The position numbers and the translations under genes are program-made. This document shows, in pieces, positions 26,045 to 35,429 of a stretch of DNA of 64,000 bases. The notes beneath the pieces were generated by a model. It was given only the letters and a program-made list of their open reading frames with translations. It searched no databases and was not told where the DNA came from. This stretch comes from Allosediminivita sp964397775 (GTDB taxonomy: Bacteria > Pseudomonadota > Alphaproteobacteria > Rhodobacterales > Rhodobacteraceae): the NCBI GenBank assembly GCA_964397775.1, contig CAYNKL010000004.1:4653-68652 (forward strand), read 5' to 3'. The stretch's first letter is position 1; each line of letters begins with the position of its first letter.

Positions 26045-26072
26045 AAAGGGCCGGACGTTTCCGCCCGGCCCC
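26045..26072 (-). terminator. Terminator of the pyruvate dehydrogenase operon
   Basis: Minus strand GGGCCGGGCG-GAAA-CGTCCGGCCC (one G/T pair) followed by TTTTTCG, about 30 bases after the lpdA stop. Confidence 0.85.
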
Positions 26073-26101
26073 TCTCGAACATCACACCAAAGGCGCTAAG
26101 C

Positions 26102-27913
26102 TCACTTCTTCTTTTTCTTCGGCGGCATCAGGTCGGTGATCGTGCCCTCGAACATCTCGGCGGCAAAGTTCACCGTCTCCGACAGCGTCGGGTGCGGGTG
26201 GATCGTGTGGCCAAGGTCCACCGCGTCCGATCCCATCTCGATGGCCAGCGCCACCTCGGCGATCAGATCGCCCGCGTTGGTGCCGACGATGCCGCCGCCG
26301 ATCACCCGGTCGTCCTCGGGATCGAACAGCAGCTTGGTCATGCCCTCCGAACGGCCGTTGGACAGCGACCGGCCCGATGCGGCCCAGGGGAAGACCCCCT
26401 TCTCGTACTTGATGCCCTGCGCCTTGGCCTGCGTCTCCGTCAGGCCGGCCCAGGCCACCTCGGGGTCGGTATAGGCCACCGAAGGGATGACGCGCGCGTC
26501 GAACGCCCGCTTCTCGCCCGCGGCCACCTCGGCCGCCACCTTGCCCTCGTGCACCGCCTTGTGCGCCAGCATGGGCTGGCCCACCACGTCGCCGATGGCG
26601 AAGATGTGGCTCTGGCCGGTGCGCTGCTGGTGGTCGACGGCGATAAAGCCGCGATCGTCCACCGACACGCCCGCCTTCTCGGCATCGAGCATGGCGCCGT
26701 TGGGCTTGCGGCCAACCGCCACCAGCACCTTGTCGAAGGTGTCGGTAAAGCTCTCGCCCTTGTCGTCCTCGAAGCTGACCTTCAGACCCTTCTTGAGCGC
26801 CTCCACCCCGGTGACCTTGGTCTTGAGGAAGATGTTCTCGTAACGGCCCTTGATGCGGTCCATCAGCGGCTTGACGATGTCCTTGTCGGCGCCCGGCATC
26901 AACTGGTCCATCAGCTCGACCACGGTCACCTTGGAGCCCAGCGCGTCGTAGACGCAGGCCATCTCGAGCCCGATGATCCCGCCGCCCAGCACAAGCATCC
27001 GCTTGGGGATGTCCTCGAGCTCCAGCGCGCCGGTGCTGTCGATGACGCGCTCGTCGTCATGCGGCACGAAGGGCAGCTTCACCGACTCCGAACCGGCCGC
27101 GATGATGCACTGGTCGAAGCTCACGGTGGTCGCGCCTCCCTCGCCCTCGACCGAGATCATGTTGGGCCCGGTGAACGTGCCGAAACCGCGCACGACCTGC
27201 ACCTTGCGGCCCTTGGCCAGCCCCTCGAGACCGCCGGTCAGCTTGCCGACCACGCCGTCCTTGAACTCGCGCAGCTCCTTCAGCTCGACCTTGGGCTTGC
27301 CGAAGCTCACCCCGTGGGACGACATCTCGTCGGCCTCGGTGATGACCTTGGCCACGTGCAGCAGCGCCTTGGACGGGATACAGCCCACGTTCAGGCAGAC
27401 ACCGCCCAGCGTGTCGTAACGCTCGATCAGCACCACCTTCTTGCCGAGATCCGCGGCCCGGAACGCCGCCGAATAGCCGCCGGGGCCCGAGCCCAGAACG
27501 ACCACTTCGGCATGCACGTCACCCTTGCCGCCCGAGGTGCCCGTCGGCTCCACGGCCTTGGGGCTGCTCTCCTCGCGCGGCGCACGGTCGCCGTAGCCAC
27601 CGCGCTTGGACGTCGATTCCGAGGCCTTGTCCCCGGATTTCTCCTCCGAGGACCCGCCATCGTCCGAAGACCCGGCGTCGCCGCCCTCGGCCTCCATCAC
27701 CATGATGACCGAACCTTCCGAGACCTTGTCGCCCTCGGAAACCTTGATCTCGGTGATCTTGCCAGCGGCGGGGCTCGGCACTTCCATGGTCGCCTTGTCC
27801 GACTCCAGCTCGATCAGCGGGTCTTCCTCGGCAACGGTGTCCCCCACCGACACGAGAACCGTGACGACGGGCACATCGGAGAAATCTCCGATATCGGGAA
27901 CCTTCACATCCAT
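26102..27913 (-). CDS. lpdA: Dihydrolipoyl dehydrogenase (E3) with N-terminal lipoyl domain
   Basis: 603-residue E3, longer than the usual 460-480 residues because residues 1-78 are a lipoyl domain (lipoylated Lys40 in ESDKATM) and about 79-130 form a Ser/Gly/Glu-rich linker. FAD site GSGPGGYSA at 141-149; redox disulfide C173-C178 (GGVCLNVGCIPS); base H574 and E579 in HPHPTLSE. It reoxidises the dihydrolipoyl groups of E2 and delivers electrons to NAD+. The lipoyl domain closely matches that of E2 at 27924-29237. The C-terminus ends in five lysines. Distal gene of aceE-aceF-lpdA; 10 bases from aceF. Confidence 0.95.
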   Translation of the reverse strand: MDVKVPDIGDFSDVPVVTVLVSVGDTVAEEDPLIELESDKATMEVPSPAAGKITEIKVSEGDKVSEGSVIMVMEAEGGDAGSSDDGGSSEEKSGDKASESTSKRGGYGDRAPREESSPKAVEPTGTSGGKGDVHAEVVVLGSGPGGYSAAFRAADLGKKVVLIERYDTLGGVCLNVGCIPSKALLHVAKVITEADEMSSHGVSFGKPKVELKELREFKDGVVGKLTGGLEGLAKGRKVQVVRGFGTFTGPNMISVEGEGGATTVSFDQCIIAAGSESVKLPFVPHDDERVIDSTGALELEDIPKRMLVLGGGIIGLEMACVYDALGSKVTVVELMDQLMPGADKDIVKPLMDRIKGRYENIFLKTKVTGVEALKKGLKVSFEDDKGESFTDTFDKVLVAVGRKPNGAMLDAEKAGVSVDDRGFIAVDHQQRTGQSHIFAIGDVVGQPMLAHKAVHEGKVAAEVAAGEKRAFDARVIPSVAYTDPEVAWAGLTETQAKAQGIKYEKGVFPWAASGRSLSNGRSEGMTKLLFDPEDDRVIGGGIVGTNAGDLIAEVALAIEMGSDAVDLGHTIHPHPTLSETVNFAAEMFEGTITDLMPPKKKKK

Positions 27914-27923
27914 GATTGCCCCC

Positions 27924-29237
27924 TCACAGCATCAGCCGGCGCGGATCGGCCAGCAGGTATTTCAGATGGGCGTTGAACCGCGCGGCCAGCGCGCCGTCGA
28001 TCGCCCGGTGATCGTAGCTCAGCGACATGGGCAGCATGTTGCGCGGCACGAACTGCTCGCCATCCCAAACGGGCGCCATCTTGGACCGCGACAGGCCCAG
28101 GATCGCCACCTCGGGCGCGTTGACGATGGGGGTGAAGGTCGTGCCCCCGATGCCGCCCAGCGACGAGATGGTGAAGGTCGCGCCCTGCATCTGGTCGCCC
28201 TTCAGCTTGCCGTCGCGCGCCGCCTTGGACAGGTCGCCCAGCTCTTTCGAGATATCGACGATGCCCTTGCGGTCGGCGTCCTTCAGGACCGGCACCACCA
28301 GCCCGTTGGGCGTGTCAGCCGCAAAGCCGATGTTGTAGAAGTCCTTCTTGATCAGCTTGTCGCCGTCGGGGTGGATCGAGCTGTTGAACTCCCAGTGCTT
28401 TTTCAGGGCACTGACGCTGGCCTTGATGATGAAGGACAGCAGCGTGACGCGGTAGCCTTCCTCCTTGGCCTGCGTGTCCAGCTCCTTGCGGTACTTGTCG
28501 AGGTCGGTGATGTCCGCCTCTTCGTTGTTGGTCACATGCGGGATGTTGAGCCAGGAACGATGCAGCGCCGGGCCGGACAGCTTCTTGATCCGGCTCATCT
28601 CGACCTCTTCCACGGGGCCGAACTTCGAGAAGTCGACCGCCGGGATCGGCGGAATGCCCATGCCGCCCTGCGCACCGGCGCCTGCACCGGCGGCCGGGGC
28701 CGTCGCGGACTTGAGCGCCTTCTCGACGTCCTCGCGCAGGATGCGGCCCTTGCGGCCCGACCCGTTGATCTTGTTCAGATCCACGTCCACCCGGCGCGCA
28801 TAGGCCCGCACGGAGGGCGAGGCATGCACCTTGTTGAACCCGGTGTCGGTCACGGTGCCACTGTCCGAGCTTTCCGAGGAGGCGGACTTGCTCTCGCCGC
28901 CCGAGCTCTCGGCCTTGGCCGGTTTCTCGGCCGGTTTCTCCTCGGCCTTCTCTTCCTTGGCATCACCGCCACCGGACGATCCGCCCGAGTCGCCGCCTTC
29001 CTCGCTCTCTTCGAGAATGAGGATCACGGCGCCCTCGCTGACCTTGTCGCCTTCGCTGACCTTCACCTCTTTCACGGTGCCGGCATGCGACGAGGGCACT
29101 TCCATCGTCGCCTTGTCGGACTCCAGCTCGACGATAGGGTCCTCGACCGCGATCGTATCGCCGGCGCTGACGAGGATGGTGACCACCGGAACATCGTTGA
29201 AATCACCGATATCCGGAACTTTGACTTCCACTGTCAT
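27924..29237 (-). CDS. aceF: Pyruvate dehydrogenase E2, dihydrolipoamide acetyltransferase
   Basis: 437-residue E2. Single lipoyl domain with Lys42 (ESDKATM), Ser/Gly/Glu linker, E1/E3-binding domain near 133-170 (SPSVRAYARRVDVDLNKING), then the acetyltransferase core with catalytic H410 and D414 in YDHRAIDGALAARF. Carries the acetyl group from E1 to CoA. One lipoyl domain here versus three in E. coli, which agrees with the shape of the alphaproteobacterial complex. Middle gene of the operon; its stop is 10 bases before lpdA. Confidence 0.95.
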   Translation of the reverse strand: MTVEVKVPDIGDFNDVPVVTILVSAGDTIAVEDPIVELESDKATMEVPSSHAGTVKEVKVSEGDKVSEGAVILILEESEEGGDSGGSSGGGDAKEEKAEEKPAEKPAKAESSGGESKSASSESSDSGTVTDTGFNKVHASPSVRAYARRVDVDLNKINGSGRKGRILREDVEKALKSATAPAAGAGAGAQGGMGIPPIPAVDFSKFGPVEEVEMSRIKKLSGPALHRSWLNIPHVTNNEEADITDLDKYRKELDTQAKEEGYRVTLLSFIIKASVSALKKHWEFNSSIHPDGDKLIKKDFYNIGFAADTPNGLVVPVLKDADRKGIVDISKELGDLSKAARDGKLKGDQMQGATFTISSLGGIGGTTFTPIVNAPEVAILGLSRSKMAPVWDGEQFVPRNMLPMSLSYDHRAIDGALAARFNAHLKYLLADPRRLML

Positions 29238-29258
29238 AAGACTTCCCTCTCCTTCCCG

Positions 29259-31913
29259 TCAGCTCAGGCGCGGGTTCGGCTTGCCGCCGTCGATGTCGTA
29301 TTTGCTCAGCGCCTTCTCCAGGTCGCGGTCGCTGACCGCGCCTTCGCGCCACAGATCCACCATGGCCGCAGCCGCGATGTGGTTCGCATCCACCTCGAAG
29401 AAGCGGCGCAGGTTCACGCGGCTGTCCGAGCGGCCGAAACCGTCCGTGCCCAGCACCGTGAAGCGGTTCGGAACGAAGCCGCGGATCTGCTCGGAGTAGT
29501 TCTTCATGTAGTCGGTGGCGCAGATGACCGGACCCTTGGCGCCTTTCATGACCTCGGTCACGTAGGGCACCTTTTCCTCGGCCATCGGGTTCAGGCGGTT
29601 GTGGCGCAGGCAGTCCTGCCCGTCGCGCGCCAGCTCGTTCATGCTGGTCGCCGACCAGATGTCCGATGTCACGCCGAAGTCCTCCTTCAGCATGTCCGCC
29701 GCCTTGAGCGCCTGCACGAGGATCGTGCCCGACCCCATCAGGTTCACGTGCTTCTTGCCCGGGCGCGATGTCTTGCGCATCCGGTAGAGGCCCCTGAGAA
29801 TCCCCTCCTCGGCGCCCGTGGGCATCTCGGGGTGGGTGTAGTTCTCGTTCATCAGGGTCATGTAGAAGAACACGTCTTCCTGATCCTGGTACATCCGCTT
29901 CATGCCGTTCTGCACGATGACCGCGACCTCGTAGCTGAAGGTCGGGTCGTAGCTGATGCAGTTCGGAACCGTCTGCGCCAGGATGTGGCTGTGACCGTCC
30001 TCGTGCTGCAGGCCCTCGCCGTTCAGCGTGGTCCGCCCGGCGGTGCCGCCCAGCAGGAAGCCCCGCGCCCGGCTGTCGCCCGCCGCCCAGATGAAGTCAC
30101 CCACGCGCTGGAAGCCGAACATCGAGTAGAAGATGTAGAAGGGGATCATCGGCACGCCGTGCGTGCTGTAGGACGTGGCCGCGGCGATCCAGTCCGCCAT
30201 CGAGCCCGCCTCGTTGATGCCTTCCTGAAGCACCTGACCGTCCTTGCTCTCCTTGTAGTAGAGCATCTGGTCGCGGTCCTCGGGCACGTAGGTCTGGCCC
30301 AGCGGGTTGTAGATCCCCACCGACCGGAAGAGGCCCTCCATGCCGAAGGTGCGGCTTTCGTCCGGCACGATCGGCACCACGTTCTTGCCGACGTTCTTGT
30401 CGCGCAGAAGCGTGGTCAGGATGCGCACGAAGGCCATCGTGCTGGAAATCTCGCGATCCCCGGTGCTTTCGAGCTGCTGCTTGAACTTGTCGAGCCCCGG
30501 CACCTCGAGCTTCTCGACCTCGTGGATCCGCTTGGGGAATTCCCCGCCCAGTTCCTTGCGGCGCTCGGTCAGATAGGCCTTTTGCGCGTTGTTGAGCGAC
30601 ACGTAGGGCGCCTTGGGCAGGTCCTCGTCCGAGACCGGCACCTGGAAGCGGTCGCGCATCGCACGCAGCTGGTCTTCCTGCATCTTCTTCTGCTGGTGGG
30701 CGGTGTTCATGCCCTCGCCACCGGTGCCAAGGCCATAGCCCTTCACCGTCTTGACCAGAAGACAGGTCGGCTGACCATCCGCCTTGGAGGCGCGCAGGAA
30801 GGCGTTGTAGACCTTCTTGGTATCGTGGCCGCCGCGGCGCAGCGCCCAGATCTCGTCGTCGGACCAGTCCTTCACCAGCTCCGCAGTCTCGGGGTATTTC
30901 CCGAAGAAATGCTCGCGGATATAGGCGCCGTTCTTCGACTTGAAGGTTTGGTAGTCGCCGTCGACCGTTTCATCCATCAGCTGGCGCAGCTTGCCCGAGG
31001 TATCGCGCTCCAGCAGCTCGTCCCAGCCACGGCCCCAGAGCAGCTTGATCACGTCCCAGCCGGCCCCGCGGAAGGAGCCTTCGAGTTCCTGCACGATCTT
31101 GCCGTTGCCGCGCACCGGCCCGTCAAGACGCTGCAGGTTGCAGTTGATGACGAAGATCAGGTTGTCGAGCCCCTCGCGCGCCGCGATGGAAATCGCGCCG
31201 AGGCTTTCCGGTTCGTCCATCTCGCCGTCGCCGAGGAAGGCCCAGACCTTGCGATCCGACTTCTCGATCAGGCCGCGGTTCTCCATGTATTTCATGAAGC
31301 GCGCCTGGTAGACGGCCATCATCGGGCCAAGCCCCATCGAGACGGTCGGGAACTGCCAGTAGTCCGGCATCAGCCAGGGGTGCGGATAGGAGGACAGACC
31401 GCCGCCGCCGACCTCGGAGCGGAAGCTCTCGAGCTGGTCCTGGCTGATCCGCCCTTCCATGAAGCTGCGCGCGTAGATCCCCGGGATCACGTGGCCCTGG
31501 AAGAACACCAGGTCGCCGCCGTGCATCGGGTTGCGCGTCCGCCAGAAGTGGTTGAGCCCCACGTCATAGAGCGCCGCCGAGGAGGCGAAACTGGCGATGT
31601 GCCCGCCGTATTCGCTGCTCTCCTTGTTGCGCCGCACCACCGTCGCCATGGCGTTCCAGCGGTTGATCGCGCGGATGCGGTTTTCCATCTCCGCATCGCC
31701 CGGCACGTCGATCTCGTCATCCGGGCTGATCGTGTTCTGGTAAGGTGTCGTGGCCGAGAACGGCAGGATGGCGCCGGCGGCGCGGGCCTGCTGCACGGCC
31801 TTGTCCAGCAGGAAATGCGCCCGGTCGGGCCCATCGCGCAGGATGACGTCCTCGACGGCCTCCTGCCATTCCTGGGATTCGACCGGATCGATGTCTTCCG
31901 GCGTATCTTTCAT
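29259..31913 (-). CDS. aceE: Pyruvate dehydrogenase E1, homodimeric
   Basis: 884-residue E1 of the single-chain type (as in E. coli), not the alpha/beta type common in other alphaproteobacteria. Thiamine diphosphate motif GDGEMDEPES at 228-237 with N257; histidine-rich active site YPHPWLMPDYWQ near 176-187. Decarboxylates pyruvate and acetylates the E2 lipoyl group. The start MKDTPEDIDP at 31913 is preceded by GAGGG; the frame further upstream is not coding. Two palindromic operator candidates lie upstream. First gene of aceE-aceF-lpdA, 21 bases to aceF. Confidence 0.95.
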   Translation of the reverse strand: MKDTPEDIDPVESQEWQEAVEDVILRDGPDRAHFLLDKAVQQARAAGAILPFSATTPYQNTISPDDEIDVPGDAEMENRIRAINRWNAMATVVRRNKESSEYGGHIASFASSAALYDVGLNHFWRTRNPMHGGDLVFFQGHVIPGIYARSFMEGRISQDQLESFRSEVGGGGLSSYPHPWLMPDYWQFPTVSMGLGPMMAVYQARFMKYMENRGLIEKSDRKVWAFLGDGEMDEPESLGAISIAAREGLDNLIFVINCNLQRLDGPVRGNGKIVQELEGSFRGAGWDVIKLLWGRGWDELLERDTSGKLRQLMDETVDGDYQTFKSKNGAYIREHFFGKYPETAELVKDWSDDEIWALRRGGHDTKKVYNAFLRASKADGQPTCLLVKTVKGYGLGTGGEGMNTAHQQKKMQEDQLRAMRDRFQVPVSDEDLPKAPYVSLNNAQKAYLTERRKELGGEFPKRIHEVEKLEVPGLDKFKQQLESTGDREISSTMAFVRILTTLLRDKNVGKNVVPIVPDESRTFGMEGLFRSVGIYNPLGQTYVPEDRDQMLYYKESKDGQVLQEGINEAGSMADWIAAATSYSTHGVPMIPFYIFYSMFGFQRVGDFIWAAGDSRARGFLLGGTAGRTTLNGEGLQHEDGHSHILAQTVPNCISYDPTFSYEVAVIVQNGMKRMYQDQEDVFFYMTLMNENYTHPEMPTGAEEGILRGLYRMRKTSRPGKKHVNLMGSGTILVQALKAADMLKEDFGVTSDIWSATSMNELARDGQDCLRHNRLNPMAEEKVPYVTEVMKGAKGPVICATDYMKNYSEQIRGFVPNRFTVLGTDGFGRSDSRVNLRRFFEVDANHIAAAAMVDLWREGAVSDRDLEKALSKYDIDGGKPNPRLS

Positions 31914-31953
31914 ATGCCCTCTCCCTCTGGCGCGCCGCTGCAGCGCAGAAAGT

Positions 31954-31969
31954 GGTTTAACGTTAAACC
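31954..31969. promoter_or_regulatory. Palindromic operator candidate upstream of aceE
   Basis: GGTTTAACGTTAAACC, a perfect 16-base palindrome with central CG, 41-56 bases upstream of aceE. The even symmetry with AACGTT centre is typical of LacI-family operators. A second copy lies at 32116. Confidence 0.65.
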
Positions 31970-32115
31970 GTCCAATGCACGCCGCATTCCGCAGCATGGG
32001 GTACAACCCGATGGTCGCAATTCTGCGAGCCGGGCGCAACGCCGGTTTAACAGCCGTAGTTCCGGAGTTGCAGGGCACAAGGCGCATATCACGTATGCGT
32101 GGGGCGCAAAAACTC

Positions 32116-32129
32116 GTTTAACGCTAAAC
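32116..32129. promoter_or_regulatory. Second palindromic operator candidate
   Basis: GTTTAACGCTAAAC, one mismatch from symmetry, overlapping the rmuC stop codon (32124-32126). Distance between the two palindrome centres is 161 bases. A half-site GGTTTAAC is at 32044-32051. Confidence 0.55.
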
Positions 32130-33305
32130 TTTCTCTTCCGAGGACGTGACGTAAGGCATCACCCGATTCTCGGCCGGGGCCTCGCCGATGTCCTCGAAAT
32201 CGAAATTATCGAGCCGCTTCGCGCGCTTGCCGGCCTTCTCGGCCGAGGTGCGGATCTCCGCCAGGTCCTTCGCCGCCTGCCCGAAATGCCGGTCGAGGTT
32301 GCCCACACGGTCGCCCAGCCGCTCCATGTCGGCCGACAGCAACCCCAGCTCGCGCCGGATCGCGCCGGTCTGCTCGCGCAGCCGCGCATCCTTCAAAACC
32401 GCCCGCATGGTGTTGAGCGTGGCCATGCAGGTGGTGGGCGACACGATCCAGACCCGCGCCGCGAAGCCCTCGCGCACCACTTCCGGGTAATGCGCGTGCA
32501 GCTCGGCGTAGACCGCCTCCGAGGGCAGGAACATCAGCGCCCCGTCCGCGGTCTCGCCCTCTATGATGTAGCGCTCGGCGATGTCGCGGATGTGCCGCCG
32601 CAGCGCGTGCCGCAGCCCCTGCCCCGCCCGCGCCTTCTGATCGGGGCTCTCGGCGCGGCGCAGCGCCTCGTAGGGCTCCAGCGGGAACTTGCTGTCGATG
32701 ACGATATGCCCCGGCGGATTGGGCAGCCGGATCAGGCAGTCCGCCCGCCGCCCGTTCGACAGCGTGGCCTGCATCACGTAGCTGTCCGAGGGCAGAGCCG
32801 AATGCACGATGTCGTTCAGCTGGATCTCGCCAAAGGCCCCCCGCGTCTGCTTGTTCGACAGGATGTCCTGCAGCGACAGCACGTCGCCCGACAGCTTGGT
32901 GATGTTCTCCTGCGCCTTGTCGATGACGCTCAGCCGTTCCTGCAATTCCCCCAGCGAATGCGCCGTGCGCCGCGCTGTGCCGTGCAGGCTGTCGCTCATG
33001 TGCGCCTGCACCTCGGCCAGCCGCCGCTCCATCAGCTCCAGCATCGCGGTCTGGCTTTTCGTCTGCGTCTCGGACACGTGGTGCAACCCGCCCGCCAGCC
33101 GCTCCTGCCCGTCCGACAGACGCTCCACCCGCTGCTGCATCTGCCCCATCTGCTGGGCCAGCGGCGCCACGCTGCGCGCCGCCTTGGCCGCACCGCGCGC
33201 GGTCGCGATCAGCAGCACGAGCACCAGCAGCACAAGCGCGCCGCCCGCGAACAGGATCAGGCCGACCTGGTCGAGCGCCGCGCCGACCTCGGCAAGGTCT
33301 TCCAT
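32124..33305 (-). CDS. rmuC: DNA recombination protein RmuC
   Basis: 393-residue RmuC. N-terminal membrane helix (GLILFAGGALVLLVLVLLIA), a long coiled coil (about 45-130, QQMGQMQQRVERLSDGQ onwards), then the nuclease-like core: RGAFGEIQLNDIV, HIVIDSKFPLEPYEAL (D/K of PD-(D/E)XK type), and RYIIEGETADGALMFLPSEAVYAEL. It limits inversions at repeats; the exact reaction is uncertain. Its start immediately follows the mutL stop, so it is the second gene of a repair pair. The stop overlaps an operator of the downstream aceE. Confidence 0.93.
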   Translation of the reverse strand: MEDLAEVGAALDQVGLILFAGGALVLLVLVLLIATARGAAKAARSVAPLAQQMGQMQQRVERLSDGQERLAGGLHHVSETQTKSQTAMLELMERRLAEVQAHMSDSLHGTARRTAHSLGELQERLSVIDKAQENITKLSGDVLSLQDILSNKQTRGAFGEIQLNDIVHSALPSDSYVMQATLSNGRRADCLIRLPNPPGHIVIDSKFPLEPYEALRRAESPDQKARAGQGLRHALRRHIRDIAERYIIEGETADGALMFLPSEAVYAELHAHYPEVVREGFAARVWIVSPTTCMATLNTMRAVLKDARLREQTGAIRRELGLLSADMERLGDRVGNLDRHFGQAAKDLAEIRTSAEKAGKRAKRLDNFDFEDIGEAPAENRVMPYVTSSEEKV

Positions 33306-35186
33306 TCAGCTCCGCCCGAACAGCCGCTCGATATCGGCCAGCTTGAGTTCGACATAGGTGGGGCGCCCGTGGTTGCACTGGCCCGAATGCGGCGTCGCCT
33401 CCATCTCGCGCAGCAGCGCGTTCATTTCCTCGGCCCGCATCCTGCGCCCCGACCGGATCGAGCCATGGCAGGCCACGCGGCTCAGGATCGCCTCGATCTT
33501 TTCCTGCACCAGCGCCGTCTCGCCGCTGTCGTCCAGCTCGTCTAGGATGTCGCGCACCAGGTGCTCGGCATTCACCTCGCCCAACAGCGCCGGCGTCTCC
33601 CGCACCGCCACGGCCCCCGCGCCGAAGGGCTCCACGCTCAGGCCCATGCGCGACAGGTCGTCCGCCACCGCCAGCAGCCGCTCGGCATCGCCCGCCGACA
33701 GCTCGATCACTTCGGGGATCAGCAGCGCCTGCGCCGCCACGCCGCGTTCGGCCATCTGCCGCTTGAGCTTTTCGTAGACCAGCCGTTCGTGCGCGGCGTG
33801 CTGATCCACGATCACCATGCCGTCGCCGGTTTGCGCGATGATGTAGTTCTCGTGCACCTGCCCGCGCGCCGCCCCCAGCGGCAGCGCCTCGACTGGGGCC
33901 GCCTCGGGCTCGGGCTCCGGCGTCTCGACCGTGCGCCCCGACCAGGCCTGCGCCATCTCGGCAAAGCCGGGTTCGGCACCCTGCGCCTGCGGCTGCGGTG
34001 CGGGCGCCTGCGAGTCGTAGGCCGCGCGACGGGCCCCGGCGCTTGGCCGGTCCATCTGGTAGACCCGCGGCGGGCCCGAAGGTTGCTCGGGGCGCATAGC
34101 GCCCAGCGCCGCCTCGGCCACGGTCGAGGACGCCCGGTGCCCCGCCTCGGCCAGCGCATGGCGCAGCGAGGACACGATCAGCCCGCGCACCACGCCGGGC
34201 TCGCGAAACCGCACCTCGGCCTTGGCCGGGTGCACGTTCACGTCCACCTTGTGCGGATCGCAGTCCACGAAAAGCGCCACCGCCGGGTGCCGGTCGCGGC
34301 TGAGGAAATCCTGATAGGCCCCGCGCAGCGCACCGATCAGCATCCGGTCCCGCACCGGTCGCGTGTTCACGAAGAGGTACTGCGCCACGGCACTGCCCCG
34401 CGAATAGGTCGGCAGCGCCGCCAGCCCGGTCAGACGAATCCCCTCGCGCTCGGCCTCGATCGACAGCGCGTTCTCGGTGAACTCCGTGCCCATCACGCGG
34501 CTCAGCCGCCCGCGCAGCGCATCGAACAGATCGCCGCTTTCGGGATCGACACGAAAGACCACACGGTCGCCGCCGTTCGACACGTCGCGCAGCTCGAAGC
34601 CCACGCTCGGCTCCGCCATGGCAAGCCGCTTGATGGTGTCGCTGATGGCCTGCATCTCGGCCCGGTCGGTGCGCAGGAACTTCAGCCGCGCGGGCGTCGC
34701 ATGGAACAGGTCGCGCAGCATCACCACCGTGCCCTGCCCCAGCGCGCAGGGCTTCACCCGGCCCATCTCGCCGCCCATGACCGTGATCTCGGCGGGATCG
34801 GCGCCCTGCGCCCGGCTCTGGATCGTCAGCCGCCCCACGGCGCCAAGGCTCGGCAGCGCCTCGCCGCGAAAGCCGAAGGAATGGATGTTGAGCAGGTCGG
34901 TCCCGTCGATCTTCGACGTGGCATGCCGCGACAGCGCCAGCGGCAGCTCGTCGGCAGTCATCCCGCAGCCGTCGTCGGTGATCCGGATCAGCGTCTTGCC
35001 ACCGTCCGCCACCTCGATGCAGATCCGCCGCGCGCCGGCATCCAGCGCGTTTTCGACCAATTCCTTAACGGCGCTGGCGGGGCGCTCTACCACCTCGCCC
35101 GCCGCGATCCGGTTGATGGCGGAATCGTCGAGCTGCCGGATGACGGGTCGCGGAGCGGTGTCGATATTGGGGGCCTGCGTGTTCAT
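33306..35186 (-). CDS. mutL: DNA mismatch repair protein MutL
   Basis: 626-residue MutL. GHKL ATPase: ELVENALDAGA (E, N), ITDDGCGM, and SFGFRGEALPSL. Pro/Ala/Glu-rich linker near 340-430. C-terminal endonuclease domain with DQHAAHERLVYE, which fits DQHA(X)2E(X)4E, so this MutL should nick DNA itself, in agreement with the absence of MutH in this group; the CGHGRP-like end is QCNHGRPTYVEL. Contacts MutS and beta clamp. Stop adjoins the rmuC start, so the genes are co-transcribed. Confidence 0.96.
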   Translation of the reverse strand: MNTQAPNIDTAPRPVIRQLDDSAINRIAAGEVVERPASAVKELVENALDAGARRICIEVADGGKTLIRITDDGCGMTADELPLALSRHATSKIDGTDLLNIHSFGFRGEALPSLGAVGRLTIQSRAQGADPAEITVMGGEMGRVKPCALGQGTVVMLRDLFHATPARLKFLRTDRAEMQAISDTIKRLAMAEPSVGFELRDVSNGGDRVVFRVDPESGDLFDALRGRLSRVMGTEFTENALSIEAEREGIRLTGLAALPTYSRGSAVAQYLFVNTRPVRDRMLIGALRGAYQDFLSRDRHPAVALFVDCDPHKVDVNVHPAKAEVRFREPGVVRGLIVSSLRHALAEAGHRASSTVAEAALGAMRPEQPSGPPRVYQMDRPSAGARRAAYDSQAPAPQPQAQGAEPGFAEMAQAWSGRTVETPEPEPEAAPVEALPLGAARGQVHENYIIAQTGDGMVIVDQHAAHERLVYEKLKRQMAERGVAAQALLIPEVIELSAGDAERLLAVADDLSRMGLSVEPFGAGAVAVRETPALLGEVNAEHLVRDILDELDDSGETALVQEKIEAILSRVACHGSIRSGRRMRAEEMNALLREMEATPHSGQCNHGRPTYVELKLADIERLFGRS

Positions 35187-35265
35187 ACCACAAAACCTAG
35201 CAAACCTGCCGGGCTCTGGAAATCGGGGAATTCGCGGAAAGATCAGATGACGCGACCCGCGATCA

Positions 35266-35283
35266 CGTCACTTCCATGTGACG
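35266..35283. promoter_or_regulatory. Inverted repeat CGTCAC-N6-GTGACG
   Basis: Perfect 6-base arms at 35266-35271 and 35278-35283 between mutL and the small frame. Same half-site as the repeat at 35311-35337. Confidence 0.35.
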
Positions 35284-35310
35284 CAGAGAACGAATGACAC
35301 ATCTGAAAGC

Positions 35311-35337
35311 TTGTCACGGTATAAAGTTGCGTGACAA
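35311..35337. promoter_or_regulatory. Inverted repeat TTGTCACG-N11-CGTGACAA
   Basis: Perfect 8-base arms at 35311-35318 and 35330-35337, spacer of 11 bases containing TATAAA. The arrangement looks like an operator for a dimer, possibly linked to the small frame at 35430 or to mutL. No regulator known. Confidence 0.4.
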
Positions 35338-35429
35338 ACAGGTCTCACGCTTAACAGAGCGCTCACCTGTCAGGCGTAGTGCACATGTATCGCGCATCAG
35401 TCGCATTTTACTAGAATCGGAGCAGAAAA

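Noticed and set aside
27606..33545. A very long open frame on the + strand through the aceE/aceF/lpdA/rmuC region
   Set aside because: It is antisense to well-supported genes. High GC makes stop codons rare in the opposite frame; the translation is low complexity and shows no domain.
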